Shown: positions 23,194 through 35,050 of the stretch, piece after piece
Position numbering within the stretch: the stretch's first letter is position 1
How the letters are laid out: each line of letters opens with the position of its first letter
DNA from: Plantago major
Lineage: Eukaryota > Streptophyta > Magnoliopsida > Lamiales > Plantaginaceae
Length of the DNA stretch: 64,000 bases
NCBI GenBank assembly: GCA_026545765.1
Contig: JAIFAC010000173.1
Span: 90,616-154,615, forward strand
Reading direction: 5' to 3'
Program-made: the position numbers and the translations under genes
The notes under the pieces: model-generated
Databases searched by the model: none
Told to the model about the DNA's origin: nothing
The model's input: the letters and a program-made list of their open reading frames with translations, nothing else

Positions 23194-24952
23194 TGTTTGT
23201 CCAGATAACCGCAAAGTAAAAGACTAGAGGGGGGGTGAATAGTCTTTTAAAACTTTTGTCGATAAACACAATTTCTCAGATATCTGTGAAGATATCTGAT
23301 ACTTATATTCAGAGCGCGGAAGACTTACGATAGATAAGTGCAGAAACAGTTAAAGTGTGTGTGTGTGTTGCTGAAAAGTAAATACAGAAATGTAAATAAC
23401 ACAGCAAGTATAGTGGTATCTGGAGGTGGCGTAATCCTCCAACTAATCCACTTCGGCCTTCCAAAGACCTAGAATTCACTAGAATAGATTATTGAGGTCA
23501 CCTTACAATGAGCCTATTCTATAAATCCCTTAAACAAATGGTTCCCAACCAAATGTTCCCCCTGAGTTGTTCCCCGGCTTCCTTAGCCAAGTACTTCCTA
23601 TACTCAGTAACCTTTTTGAGTTATTCCCTAGCTTCCCAAGCTAAGTACTTCCTATACTCAATAACCTTGGAGTTGTTCCTTAGTTTCCCAAATCAAGTAC
23701 TTCCTATACTCCGTTAACCTTGGAGTTATTCCCTGATTTTCCCAAAATCAAGTACTTCCTCTACTTCGTTAACCTTGGAGTATTCCCTGATTTAACTAAG
23801 TACTTCCTGTACTCCACGCCAGTTATGGTGTTGGTTTCGGTTTGAGTTTGTCAGAAGATCTTCCTAATAACTTTTCAGTTAGTCAGATAGCTCTGTGAAT
23901 CAAGTTACTTAATACACTTTTCAGCGTATGGTATCTTGTTCGATTTTACTGACCCAAGTCTTACGATATCTGTTCAAGAGAATGAATCTCAGATAGTTGA
24001 TCTTTCGATTCAACTCTTTCACAGATAGCTTTGCTTGTTTAGGATCAGGACACTTAGAACTTCAGTGCTACTTAAGAACCAGAGGCTTTGGTCGCAACAG
24101 AAAGCTTGAGGGTAAGTAGTTTGCTTTGAGAGAGTATGATCGTGTATCAGAGTCTAAGGTATCTAAGGTTCTGTGTGTGTTCTCAAGCAGTCTAAGTGTT
24201 GATATTTATAGATGAATTTGAATGCCGTTGAATAGTATCCGTTAGGCTCAAATTCAAACTATTGATATCTGTGTATAGTACTGCAGCAGGTTTTGTCTTC
24301 TTCTTCAAGAGCAGCCTTTGTTCAGACATCTCTGTCCATGCATTTAATGCATTGTACTATACTTTTTGTCCTGTAGTGCCAACGGAACTATGCTTTGTAT
24401 CAGAGATTACCTTGTTCAGATTTCTCTGATTCTTAGCACGTCCTTATCTTCAATCTTCAGATACCACTTGAATTGAAACAACTTTGTTTGCAATATTTAT
24501 TTCTTCTTCAGAAATGTGGTTAAGGCTCAAGGTATCTGAGTGTAGATATCTGTGGACACTTTCCTTGTTTTCAGATATACCTTTTATTTCTCAGATATCT
24601 CTTGTGACACAGTTTGTTTGAAACCGTTCGTGTCTTTAAGATATCTGGCGAAGGTATCTGTAAAACTGTTTTCAGTAATCTTGTGTAGTTCTTCGAATCT
24701 TCAATATTGTTGATCTTCTTCTGCTTGGATGTCTTCTTCTTGGTCTTCTCTTCACAAAATAAAAATTACATTTTGAGACCTATCATCCTATACAAGATTT
24801 ACTAAACTATCATACTTAGTGGGTTTCCTCTTTTACAATGTTCAAGTGAACCAAGAGTACTAATCACCTTTCTGAGACTAAGATAAGTCATCATGTTGCT
24901 GATCAAAACTAAACAGATATTCTTTACAAAATATCTAAAAAATTTCATAACA
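23194..24952 (-). repeat. Copy C: 5' LTR
   Basis: A 1,759-bp LTR. The U3 start carries two substitutions relative to the 3' LTR (TGTTATGAAATTTTTTAG against TGTTAGGAAATTTGTTAG). The TATA box is at about 24,202-24,211, so transcription should begin near 24,175. The tandem array (23,575-23,815) and the poly-C hairpin (about 23,213-23,255) lie in the transcribed R/U5 part, giving an RNA leader of nearly 1 kb. Confidence 0.95.
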
Positions 24953-24957
24953 GTTGC
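24953..24957. repeat. Copy C target-site duplication, right (GTTGC)
   Basis: This is the second copy of the 5-bp duplication, directly outside the 5' LTR terminus. Copy B's accessory gene resumes here with GACTTTATTGCATAAGG. Confidence 0.95.
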
Positions 24958-27518
24958 GACTTTATTGCATAAGGATTTCTCCAGAGAAGTGGCACACAGA
25001 TTGATACAAGCCTTCAAACAGGCTGATGATCAGACAAGATTACAGATGGCATTCAAGCCAACCTTTGAGACTGCAATTTATTCCTTCTGAACAAGAAGAG
25101 GTTAATGGGCAGAAGATCACTATTCCTGAAGTGATCAATCTTGTATCTGAAGATGATGGGGAGGAAGAAATAAACGAAAATGACTTTGATGAACCTCCCA
25201 CTGACCATCACCAAAAGGATGATAATGACAAAAAGGATGATGACGATGCCCCTGCACCAGGGACAGGAGAATTTTACCAAGTAATGCCTCACCTTTGAAA
25301 AGCACCGAGAGGACATCACGAAATCTCCATCCCCATCTCCTCAAAATCTACTCATCCATCTTACCAACAACAAGCTACTCTCATGCAAGTAGTTGAGCAT
25401 TACGAAGAAACAACTCAGAAAATACAAAATACTCACAGCAGAACTGCTCAACTCAAACAACTGTTGGAGGAAGAACAACAGCTCCATCTTCAACTGGAAG
25501 AACAGATAGCTAGATTCAGAGACAAGCTTGATCAACTACAAGATCAATATCTACAAGAGATGATTACTTACTCTGAGGTTAAAGAGCTACAGGATGCTGT
25601 GAATGCAATCACCAAGGAACTCGATACTGAAGAAGTATTTGAAGCTAAGCATGATGCTAAGGCTGCATCATCTTCAAAAGAAGTACCATCCTCCTCACAG
25701 AAAGGAAAGAAACCTATCTCTGAGATGGTTTTGGACTAGACAAAATAGATGAAAATGTCCGAGAGGATGAAGATCCTTTGGTGATTACTCGGATGATGAA
25801 GAAGACAAGACTTTGGCGAGAACATAGCGAATACCTAGCGGTTTCTCATCTGAAAAGGAAGCTACTTGCTCCTAAAATTTTCAACAAACTGCCAAATGTC
25901 CACTCCCATGAATACATGAATAGGTACCAAGTATTGGCACATCTTAAAAAGGAGTTGTCTTCACAAAACACAGAAGTAATTGCCTCCGTCTCCTCAGAAA
26001 TGAAGAAATTCACTGAGCTCATCACTCAGAGAACAACAAGCATGATCATTGCTCGAAGATGCAGGAATGATAAGGGCGATGATGCATCTTTAGTGAAAAA
26101 GCTTTTCAAGAGGCAAGTTACTTCTTTGGACAAGCGGATGCCATACTCCCATTAAGAGCTCAGCGATAAGGAAGATGGACTTATCAAGCAAAATCAGGAG
26201 CTCAAAGCTGAACTTCAGAAGTTGGTCAATGCCTATAACTGCTTACAAGGACATTTTGAGTCTCTCTCAGATTCCTTTGTGAGACTTAGTCAGCCAACAA
26301 TGACTAAGGGGGAAGGATTGTACAAATCTGGACCTCAAAGTCAGGGGGAATGGGAAGAAGGAGACAGAAATAAGAGGAAATCTGAAGCTGGTGTTGCTCA
26401 GAAAGGAAGAAGAAACAAGAAAACTTCCCAGCCACCACTCAGAATAAATGAGCCCTCCTCAAGTCAAGCTGCTTTGCAAATAGTAGCTACTTCCCAGAAA
26501 CCTACTGAAGGTACTTCAATGATAACAAGGGCCATGGCACAGAAACCTCCAAGGAGTACCAAGGCTCCAAGGAGAAGACAAGTTAAAGGGATTGATGAAT
26601 CTTCTGAAAAATAAGAAGAAGGTCAAATCAAATCCCTGGGCAATGAAGAAGGCTGTAAAACTCTCACAAGATTTAATCTTGATGATGATGAAGAGACTGA
26701 TGAAGATGAAGCTCCTCTTCACAGAAAAAGGAAAATTGAAAGCCTAACTGAGCCCATAGCTGCAAAGCCCCTAGCAGCTAAAACACCCTCTGGAAACACC
26801 AAGTCTATCCAGGGTGGTTCTTCAAGCAACAACCCCAAAGAGAATTCAAGACAGGAAAGGAACAGACTGAGAGCTGAACAAAGACAAAGTCAACTTCCAC
26901 TCAGGCCAGAAGAAGCCAAAATTGAGTATGTGAAGAATGATAACAATTCCTCTGTCTACAGGTGCATCAATCTGAAAAATGGCTATTGGATTCTGGAACT
27001 TAAGCATCTACTGGTAAACTCAAGATTTCCAGATCCAATCCATAAACAGCTCATGGCATGGAGAAAAGACAAGACAATCTTGATCAACACCAAACATATT
27101 AAAGCGTGGTTGGATTTTGAAGTTATCAAGAGGATAGAAGCCATGAGAAAGGACCTCTCTGATGAATGTCCATATGGAAAGCCAGATGATGTGCACGAAT
27201 TACGATATCACGAGCGAGCACAAGAGCAAGACTTGTTGTGGAACCCTATGAGTCGTTCTATCTAACTGAAGATCAATACAAGGGTGACATCAGATATCTG
27301 AAGATTATCTATGAATACTTCAAGCTATCAGATATCAGAATAGAGCATGCCTGGAAGTGGGGGAAGTATCTGTGGGTCAAGCATTTTGTCAAGAAAAATC
27401 CTACCAAAACCTACAAAGAAGTCTGGTTTTGCGAGAACCTGAGATGATTATCAGAACACTTCTCTATGATTATTCTGATGACATCAAAAGGTTTGGTGAT
27501 AGGAAATTTGCAGACTGA
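24958..27518 (+). pseudogene. Copy B: accessory gene, 3' part
   Basis: This continues the frame interrupted at 8,806. Visible parts are HKDFSREVAHRLIQAF (about 24,970-25,020) and a SUMO-interaction-like VINLVSEDDGEEE (about 25,128-25,168). A long coiled coil (25,385-25,640; ETTQKIQNTHSRTAQLKQLL, LEEQIARFRDKLDQLQ), a further helical segment and a basic Ser/Lys/Arg region (26,340-26,900; KPPRSTKAPRRRQVKG) follow. The conserved C-terminal block (26,975-27,518) ends at TGA 27,516-27,518. Frameshifts or stops occur near 25,075, 25,735, 26,150, 26,612, 27,200 and 27,435. Copies A and C share the same end, so the stop is ancestral. Confidence 0.75.
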
Positions 27519-27917
27519 TCCATAGAACTGCTGTTGAAGACTTGAAGTTTTTGAAGACTTGAAGTTTTTTTTTGAAGACTAGTCTATTAGGATGTTTACT
27601 TGGAGCTTGGTTACTCCTGTTGTCCTAATTTACTATATATTTTTGTTGTATCTTGCTGACTGAGCAAAAATTGTATTATGTACTAAAGTTATTTGTAAAC
27701 TTTCTCTGTAGCATATCTGATGAACTTACTCTCAGATATCATTCTATAAAAGATAACTTGTCAGCAAAGATCACACCTTGTGATTTGGTTGATGTTTACT
27801 ACGCATAATTGCATAAATTGAAAGATCTTAAGAAATGATTAAGTGTTGGATTGTTTCCTCATCAAGATTTGTAATAAGTCAGATAGTCATCGTTGACTGA
27901 TCAAAAAGGGGGAAATT
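27519..27917 (+). other. Copy B: 3' untranslated region and polypurine tract
   Basis: This non-coding tail parallels 513-899. The purine tract AAAAAGGGGGAAATT (about 27,903-27,917) abuts the 3' LTR. Confidence 0.8.
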
Positions 27918-29647
27918 TGTTAGAAATTTTGTTAAGAAATTTGTTAGGAATATCTGTTTAGATTTTGATCAGCAACATGATGACTTATCTTAGTTCAGAA
28001 AAGTGATTAGTACTCTTGGTTCACTTGAACATTGTAAAAGAGGAAACTCACTAAGTATGATAGACTAGCTAATCTTGTATAGGATGTTAGGTCTCAAAAT
28101 GTAATTTTCATTTTTTGAAGAAGACCAAGAAGAAGACATCCAGCAGAACAAGTTCAACGACATTGAAGATTTGAAGACTGCACAAGATTAATGAAAATAG
28201 TTTTCAGATACCTTTAACCAGATATCTTGAAGACACAATTTGGTTCTAAACAAACTGGATTTCAAGAGATATCTGGACACTAAGAGGTTTATGAAAACAA
28301 GGAAAGTGCCTGATATATCTTTTCGGATACCTTGGACTTAAACCACGTTTCTGAAAGAGAAACATATATTGCAACTTAGTTGTTTCAATAAAGTGGTATC
28401 TGAAGTTGTGGAAAAGGACGAGCGTGCAAAACCTCAGAGAAATCTGATAAATAAAGGTCTCTGATACAATGCATAGTTCCGTTGGCACTACAGGACAAAA
28501 GTATAGTACAATGCATTAAATGCACAGACAGAGATGTCTGAACAAAAAATGGTAGCTTCTGAAGAAGAAGACAAACCTGCTACAGTACTATACACAGATA
28601 TCGATAGTTTGAATTTGATTTAAGCCTAATGGATACTATTCAAACGACACTCAAATTCATCTATAAATATCAACACTTAGACTGCTTGAGAACACACCTT
28701 AAGAACACAGAACATCAAGAACATATCTTACTCTCTCAAAGCAAACTACTTATCTTCAAGCTTTCTGTTGCGACCAAAGCTTCTGATTCTAAGTAGCACT
28801 GAAGTTCTAAGTGTCCTGATCCTAAACAAGCACTGCTATTTGTGAAAGAGTTGAATTAAAAGATCAAGTATCTGAGATTCATTCTCTTGAACAATTATCA
28901 TAGACTTGGGTCAGTAAAAAGAACAAGATACCATACATTGAAAAGTGTATTAAGTATACTTGATTCATAGAGCTATCTGAATAACTAAATAAGTTATTAA
29001 AGAAGCTCATCTGACAAAAACCATATAACCAAACACCAACAAGGCGTGGAGTACAGGAAGTACTTAGTTTGGAAAATCAGGGAATAACTCCAAGGTTAGC
29101 AATTACATGAAGTACTTGATTTGGGAAAATCGGGAATAACTCAAGGTTAACAGAGTCTGAAGTACTTGGTTTGGGAAACTAAGGAATAACTCCAAGGTTT
29201 TTGAGCAGAAGTACTTAGCTTGGGAAGCTGAGGAGCGACTCAAAGGTTTACGAGTCTGAAGTACTTGGTACATGGGGAATAACTCAGGGGGAACATTTGG
29301 TTGGGAACCATTTGTTTAAGAATCTTAGAATAGGATTTTTGTAAGGTGACCTAAATTATCTGTTCTAGTGAATTCTAGGTCTTTGGAAGACCAAGTGGAT
29401 TAGTTGGAGGATTCGCCACCTCCGGATACCACTATACTTCTTTGTATTTTACCTTTACGTATTTACATTTGACAAAGCACACACACACTTATTGTTTACG
29501 CACTTATCTATCTTAAGTCTTCCAGCTCACGAATTTAAGTATCGGATATCTTCACGATATCTGAAAGCTGTTTATCGCCAAAAGTTTTAAAAGACTATTC
29601 ACCCCCCCCCCCCCCAGTCTTTTACTTTGCCGTTATCTGGACCAACA
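27918..29647 (+). repeat. Copy B: 3' LTR
   Basis: This LTR starts TGTTAGAAATTTTG and ends GGACCAACA. It contains the family TATA box (about 28,660-28,675), a more eroded version of the tandem repeat array (29,044-29,290) and the hairpin with a 14-15 base C run (about 29,585-29,630). It is visibly more diverged than the copy C LTRs, as expected for the host of the nest. The following bases AAGTA are a candidate target duplication whose partner is off-window. Confidence 0.88.
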
Positions 29648-30123
29648 AAGTACATCACTTCACACATGAAGTCGTATTGACCTCAAGTCGAAGGACTATT
29701 ACATCACCCTACAAGCCGATACTCCCATAGACACATAAATAGAATACACCAAATGGTTTCTCGGTAGGGTATACCAACACTCTCTAAAGTGTCCATGTGT
29801 CCATCATGAATAACCAAGTTATTCGTAGTGGTGAGAACCACTACATCCATCTAAGGATGTGATGCAGACCACATGCGATCTTGATATCGAGGATATTACG
29901 CATCATCGATATCCAATTCTCGATGATCATTGATTGGGGCGATTTAAGAGCTTATGCTATATCACTCAAGATATCACATTCTTAGTGACAACATTAAACT
30001 CATGAGAACACGTGTATAAATGAATGCAGACAAACATACAATAAACATTTAAACACTTTAATGCCAATATATGTATATGTCCATATATAGATTATAATTT
30101 CATATGACAATTATATGCAAATG
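29648..30123. repeat. Repeat-like flank of copy B, unclassified
   Basis: No coding sequence is seen. The AT-rich, punctuated text resembles plant LTR or repeat sequence, with an imperfect palindrome around TCGATATC/GATATCGA at about 29,890-29,915. Its family cannot be named by reading alone. Confidence 0.35.
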
Positions 30124-31510
30124 CTAAATATGAATAAGTATATTTGTCCCCAATATGATTGTCTCTAGGACATGTATACCTTCACTTGCCTTCTCTGTTA
30201 AGAAATCTGCTACCTTGTTTGCTTCACGATACACAAAAGAGAATCGAACTTCCATTCCTTTCCCCAGTAGATCTACGATATCAGTGACGAGGGATTTGTG
30301 GTTCCAAGGCGTCTCCTGAGGCCTGTTGATATAATGTAAAGCATAATTAGAATCAGATTGTACTAAAATTTTATTTAAGTTCAATTGTAGAGCAAGGTTA
30401 AGCCATGTTTTTATTGCTAGTAGTTCGATGTGTTGTTATCCGTTCTTCCAATATAAGCTGCTGCAGCTCGTACAAATTCTCCAAGATGATTTCGATTATG
30501 CATCCAATACCAGCTTGGCCTAATTCGGTCAGTGTTTATCCATCTGTATTTAGCGCATAGGTTCCGGGTGGAGGTGGGATCCATTTGCAAGGAATCTGAA
30601 CTTGCAACTTTGTATTCGAATTGTTTGCAAGGGCGTCTTGGAGATTTAGAGGGACCTGTGCGAAATTTTAATTGAGGCCCCAAGTAATAATAAAATAGGA
30701 AAAAAATATTTTATTCATTGAAATTTTCGTCTAGTACACCATTACAAGGGTTTCTTTATTACAAATAACCAAAAGAAAATTACTTGAAAAGTGCGACTCT
30801 TCTAGCATTCTTTGAAGCGTTCTAGAACTCTAAAGATGTGTGTAACGGATCTTTACTTCGAAAATGGAGGAGATTGATGAAGATTTAAAGATTGTTGGAG
30901 AGTAATTAGGGATTTTGGAGAAAAGAGGAGAACTGGAGAAGAGTGAAAGTCTGTTACTAATAATAGAAGGTGTAAAAGTTGATTTGTTGATGTGTTCAAT
31001 CAATTCCAGCCGTCTTCTCTGCCATAAATTAATATTGAATTAAATTTTTTTATAGTGGCCTAGTACTAGGCCTAGCATTTGGGCCAGTGGGGGCCTCAAG
31101 AAAATGGGGGCCCAGCGCGGTCGGGCTGCCCGCGCTGGGCCTTAGCCGGCCCTGGTTGTATGTGATGTGAAATTATCTCTTGCCATATCTGGTGAAGGTC
31201 TTTCCTTAGCTTGAAAAAATTTATAGGCTCATTTGTAAAGATGTTTGCATTTCTCGATTTCCAAATAATCCAAAGACCTATGATCCAGATTAGTTGGTTT
31301 GGAGAGTTTAAGGGGGGATTAAAATTAGTTCGTAGATAATTTTCCGTTCACTAGAAGGATTGTAAATTTTCCGGAAAGCCTCAAAAGTTGTACACTCAAA
31401 GAGAATATGAGTGGCAGTTTCATTTTCTTTTCGACAAAGTCTACAAAATGGGCTTTCTATTATTTGTTGCTTCCAAAGTCAGCGATTACGATAGAAGCGG
31501 AGGGACGTTA
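30124..31510 (-). pseudogene. LINE fragment 1: zinc-binding RT tail and RNase H domain
   Basis: On the minus strand, about 31,500-31,150 reads as the plant LINE zinc-binding domain (FCRLCRKENETATHILFEC, then WIIWIIGLWIIWKSRNANIF). The RNase H-like (RVT_3) domain follows at 30,620-30,170 (HLGEFVRAAAAYIGR, QSDSNYALHYINR, VREANKVADFL-type end). The two parts are separated by the insertion at about 30,656-31,152. Frameshifts occur around 30,500-30,600. It is 5' truncated; the polymerase core is missing. Confidence 0.75.
30656..31152. mobile_element. Putative hAT-like non-autonomous insertion in LINE 1
   Basis: This block splits the LINE reading frame. Its ends are GC-rich with GAGGCCCC near the left and AGCCGGCCCTG at the right, a terminal style common in plant hAT elements. 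The interior is AT-rich and non-coding, and a CGCGCTGGGCC / GGCCCAGCGCG inverted pair lies near the right end. No clear 8-bp target duplication was found, so the boundaries are approximate. Confidence 0.4.
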
Positions 31511-34500
31511 GTTCACCGTCTGAATATTTTGACCTCGAGATGATGGATACGATTGGGATTACATGAAATTTGGATATGCTTAGGGACTATTTTACTTGCC
31601 ACGATAAGCATTCACATGACCCTATCTATTCTCGGATTGACAGAGTTATTGGTAACACTAGATGGTTTCAGGTTTATAGTCATGTCCAGGTGGACATTAT
31701 GGAGCCTAGCATCTCTGATCATGCTATGTTAGTACTTCGTCTATGGACCCCACCACAGAAATTCCGACCACAGTTTCGCTTCATTAATAGTGTGGTGGAA
31801 ACACCAGATTTCCTTACACAGGTCAAAGCAAGCTGGTGTAGACCTATGGATGGTCAACCAATGGTTGTCGTGTGGAGGAAATTGAAAAGCCTACAGTCAA
31901 CTATTAGAGTGATGCAGAACCGTTTTTCTAGAATTAATCAGAAAATTGTGGAAGCCCGCACCAAGCTTAGTCTCGCCCAGGATGAATTGATTCGTGATAG
32001 GATGAATATCACCATGATCGAACAGGTGAAATCGGCCACGCAAGACTTACTCCACTGGAATGAAATCGATCAGAAATTAATACAACAGAAGGCTAAGGTC
32101 GATTGGTTATGATTAGGGGATGGAAATAATGCATTTTTCCACGCTACTTTGAAGGCAAAAAATTGAAACCTGGGGATTACAAAACTACTGGCGAATGGAT
32201 AATACATTCTGAGCGTACGCATTGGAAGAAGAAATCGGATTTTATAACCAACTTGTCGAATGTCGTAGCGGCGCATCAGGGCTGATTCGGGAACTTGAGG
32301 CGGAAAGCGACTTGCGGCTGTGATTTGAATCTCTCATTACCCCTGAGACTAGTGGAGAAATTATTGCGGCACTCAAGGATATAGGGGACTTAAAGGCACC
32401 CGGGATTGATGGATACAATGCTAAGTTCTTCAAATCTGCTTGGAGTGTAATCGGGGAAAACACTATACATGCGGTACAGGAATTCTTCTTGCATAATAGG
32501 ATGTACATGGCGGTCAATTGCAGTGTTGTTACTCTGATACCTAAGATTGCGGATGCGACGATGGTAAAGGATTTTCGACCTATTTCCTGCTGCACCACTC
32601 TATATAAGATTATATCCAAGGTACTAACCAATCGGCTTAGTAAAGTTATAAATTCAGTGGGTCACCCAAGTCAAGCTTCTTTTATACCAGGACAACAGAT
32701 ACATAACCACATCCTCTTGGCATATGAGTTACTATGAGGATATAGCAGAAAGGGTGGTACTCCGATGCATGCTACAGATGGATTTGAAAAAAGCATATAA
32801 TACAGTAGAATGGACAGCTCTAGAGGGTATATTGCATGAGTTGAGTTTCCCACGGCAATTTATTCGCTGGATTATGGTTTGCGTTACAACTGTATCGTAT
32901 CGCTATATGGTCGATGTCAAACTACCGCATTCTTAGAGCTAAATGGTGAGTTCTGACGGAGACCCATTATCACCTCTATTGTCTGTCTTAGTAATGGAAT
33001 ACATGCATAGGCTAGTGCAGGGTTTGGCGACGGTGTCGGACTTCAACTTCCATGCAAAGTGCGAGAAACTCCACATAGTTAATTTAACTTTTGCTGATGA
33101 TCTTTTGCTCTTTGCCAGGGGTGATGTACGTTCTGTGGAGTTATTAATGGAGGTTTTTACCATTTTCTCTAAATCAGCAGGATTACGGATAAACCCAGCG
33201 AAGTGCCAGGCATTTTTTGGAGCCGTCCCGGATGAGATTCAGAATGCGGTTCGGTAGATCACGGGGTTTGGTGCGGGGAGTTTGCCTTTCCGATACCTGG
33301 GTGTTCCACTCACAAGTAAGAAATTAACGATCTTACAATGCCAACCCTTGATTGATAAAATCGTTGCACGCATAAGACATTGGAGTGCGAAACTCTTAAG
33401 CTATGGAGGTCGAGTACAATTGATAAAAAGTGTCCTGTTTGCAGTCACTAACTATTGGCTCCAGTGTTTTCCCCTACCAAAAGGTGTCTTACAAACCATT
33501 GAAGCTATTTGTCGATCCTTTCTCTGGTCCAATAGTGATACAGTTACTCCAAGTCGCCAGTTGCGTGGGAAAAGGTATGTGCACCAAAGAAGCAAGGTGG
33601 TCTACAGATTATTGACCTCATGGTTTGGAGTAGGGGTGCACGTTTGGATTAATCCGATCCAATCCGATCCGAAGTTCGGATCAATCCGAAGTTTCGGACC
33701 ACTAAAGGCTCAATCCGAAAAAGTTCGGATTGGATCGGATTTAATCCGAATAATCCGAACTTTAATTAAAAAAAACTGAAATAGCATTTCGTATCCAAAT
33801 TAAATACTAGTTCATTAGTTCCACATTCAAAATAAACAAAATAAAGTTCACAAGTTTACTTGAAGTCCAAAACAACAAATACGAAAAGTTTGGAGTTCAT
33901 GTTCTAGAATAACGACTAGTCGATTACATTCTTTGAAGTAAAAATAGAAAGTGCATATTTCCAACAGCCAAAATCCAACTTCCCAGACGGATTTTTGGAA
34001 ATGTGTGTGTGTGTGTTTTAATTAAGGGGAAAATATATATATATTTTTTTAATTAATTCGAATTTTCGGATTAAATCGGATCGGATTAATCCGAAAATCT
34101 TCGGATCTAAAATATCATAATCCGTAATCCGATCCGAATACATCGGATCGGATTAGATTTTTGGATCGGATTTCGAATTTTATGATCACCCCTAGTTTGG
34201 AGCAAAGCTTGCCTGATTAAACTACTCTGGAATCTGTGCAATAAGCAGGATAGTTTATGGGTGAAGTGGATTCATACTTATTACATACCACAAGAGCACA
34301 TCCTCACATATCCGTTACCCTTAACTAGCTCCTGGATTATGAAGGGTATTATGAAAATGTAGACCATTGGTATTAAACAATGGTACATGGGACTCTATGC
34401 AAGGTCAACCAACTTTTCATACTGGAGTGATGTATAAATCCCTACAAGTACCACGACACGAGGTGGATTGGAAGCAATTAATATTGGTACTATTGCATGA

Positions 34501-35050
34501 GGCAAGATTGATTACTTGGCTAGCTTGTCATGAACGCCTGGCTACCAAAGAGCGACTACATAGGTTTGGCATGATTGATGATGTCGCATGTGTTATCTGC
34601 CAGCAAGAAGAGACGACAATGACGCATCTGATGTTTGGCTGCGTGGAGACTAAAGGGATCTGGCAGGCGGTTTTGAACTGGCTACGGTACCAGCACACCC
34701 CAAGTACTTGGAATAATGAACTACGGTGGGTGTTACGACATAGCAAAGGGAAGAACTGGAGACACCAGCTACTTAAAGTAGCCTTTGGAAGCGATCTATG
34801 AGGTGTGGAAATCTGAGAATAACATTTGTTTTGGGAATGAGACTAGGCATTTATCCATCGCACAACAAATTATTGATGTAGTGATTTATAGAGCTTGGAT
34901 GGTGCCTCGGCTACGACCCCATGTTGGGAGTCTAATGCTGAATTAGGTCACCTAGTTTACTTTCGAATAATCAGGCTGGATCAGGGTCGATCGCCTTTTG
35001 CTTTGTATCTGTTTTTTGAGTTTTAACAATATATTCTAGTTCAAAAAAAA
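31511..35050 (+). pseudogene. LINE fragment 2: L1-type endonuclease end, RT and zinc-binding domain
   Basis: The 5' end is truncated within the APE endonuclease (IYSRIDRVIGNTRWF, then SISDHAMLVLRL, with the conserved SDH). Next are the WL-LGDGN-FFH element (about 32,095-32,140), RT with DFRPISCCTTLYKIISKVL, MDLKKAYNTVEW and the catalytic FADDLLLFARGD near 33,090-33,120, then FRYLGVPLTSKK. The zinc-binding tail reads CVICQQEETTMTHLMFGC (34,590-34,640). The element ends in a short A-run at 35,041-35,050. There is no RNase H domain. Stops and frameshifts are scattered through it, and a hAT MITE interrupts it at 33,631-34,194. Confidence 0.88.
33631..34194. mobile_element. hAT MITE, 564 bp, inside LINE 2
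   Basis: Terminal inverted repeats are TAGGGGTG...CACCCCTA. Perfect 8-bp target duplications GTTTGGAG lie at 33,623-33,630 and 34,195-34,202. Subterminal regions carry many AATCCGATCCGAA / TTCGGATCGGATT words in opposite orientation at the two ends. It has no transposase. Removing it rejoins the LINE reading (…WFG VGA…). An 8-bp duplication and TAGGG-type ends are hallmarks of the hAT superfamily. Confidence 0.93.

Larger units (their letters stand above)
8807..24952 (-). mobile_element. Copy C: full-length 16.1-kb Sirevirus-like Ty1/copia retrotransposon
   Basis: This is a complete element on the minus strand. It has a 5' LTR (23,194-24,952), a tRNA-iMet primer binding site (23,180-23,191), gag with a zinc knuckle and coiled coil, protease, integrase, RT-RNase H in copia order, a large accessory gene, a polypurine tract and a 3' LTR (8,807-10,557). 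It is flanked by the direct repeat GTTGC (8,802-8,806 and 24,953-24,957). Removing the element restores copy B's accessory gene in frame. The LTRs differ by roughly a dozen substitutions and three indels by eye, so insertion is recent. At 16 kb it is far longer than an ordinary copia element, mainly because of the accessory gene. Stops and frameshifts in gag, protease and pol make the copy probably non-autonomous now. Sirevirus placement is inferred from layout and gag features. Confidence 0.9.

Noticed and set aside
30648-31160. 8-bp target duplication around the GC-rich insertion in LINE 1
   Set aside because: The flanks TTGGAGAT/TAGAGGGA and GTTGTATG do not match; the element was kept at low confidence without exact borders.
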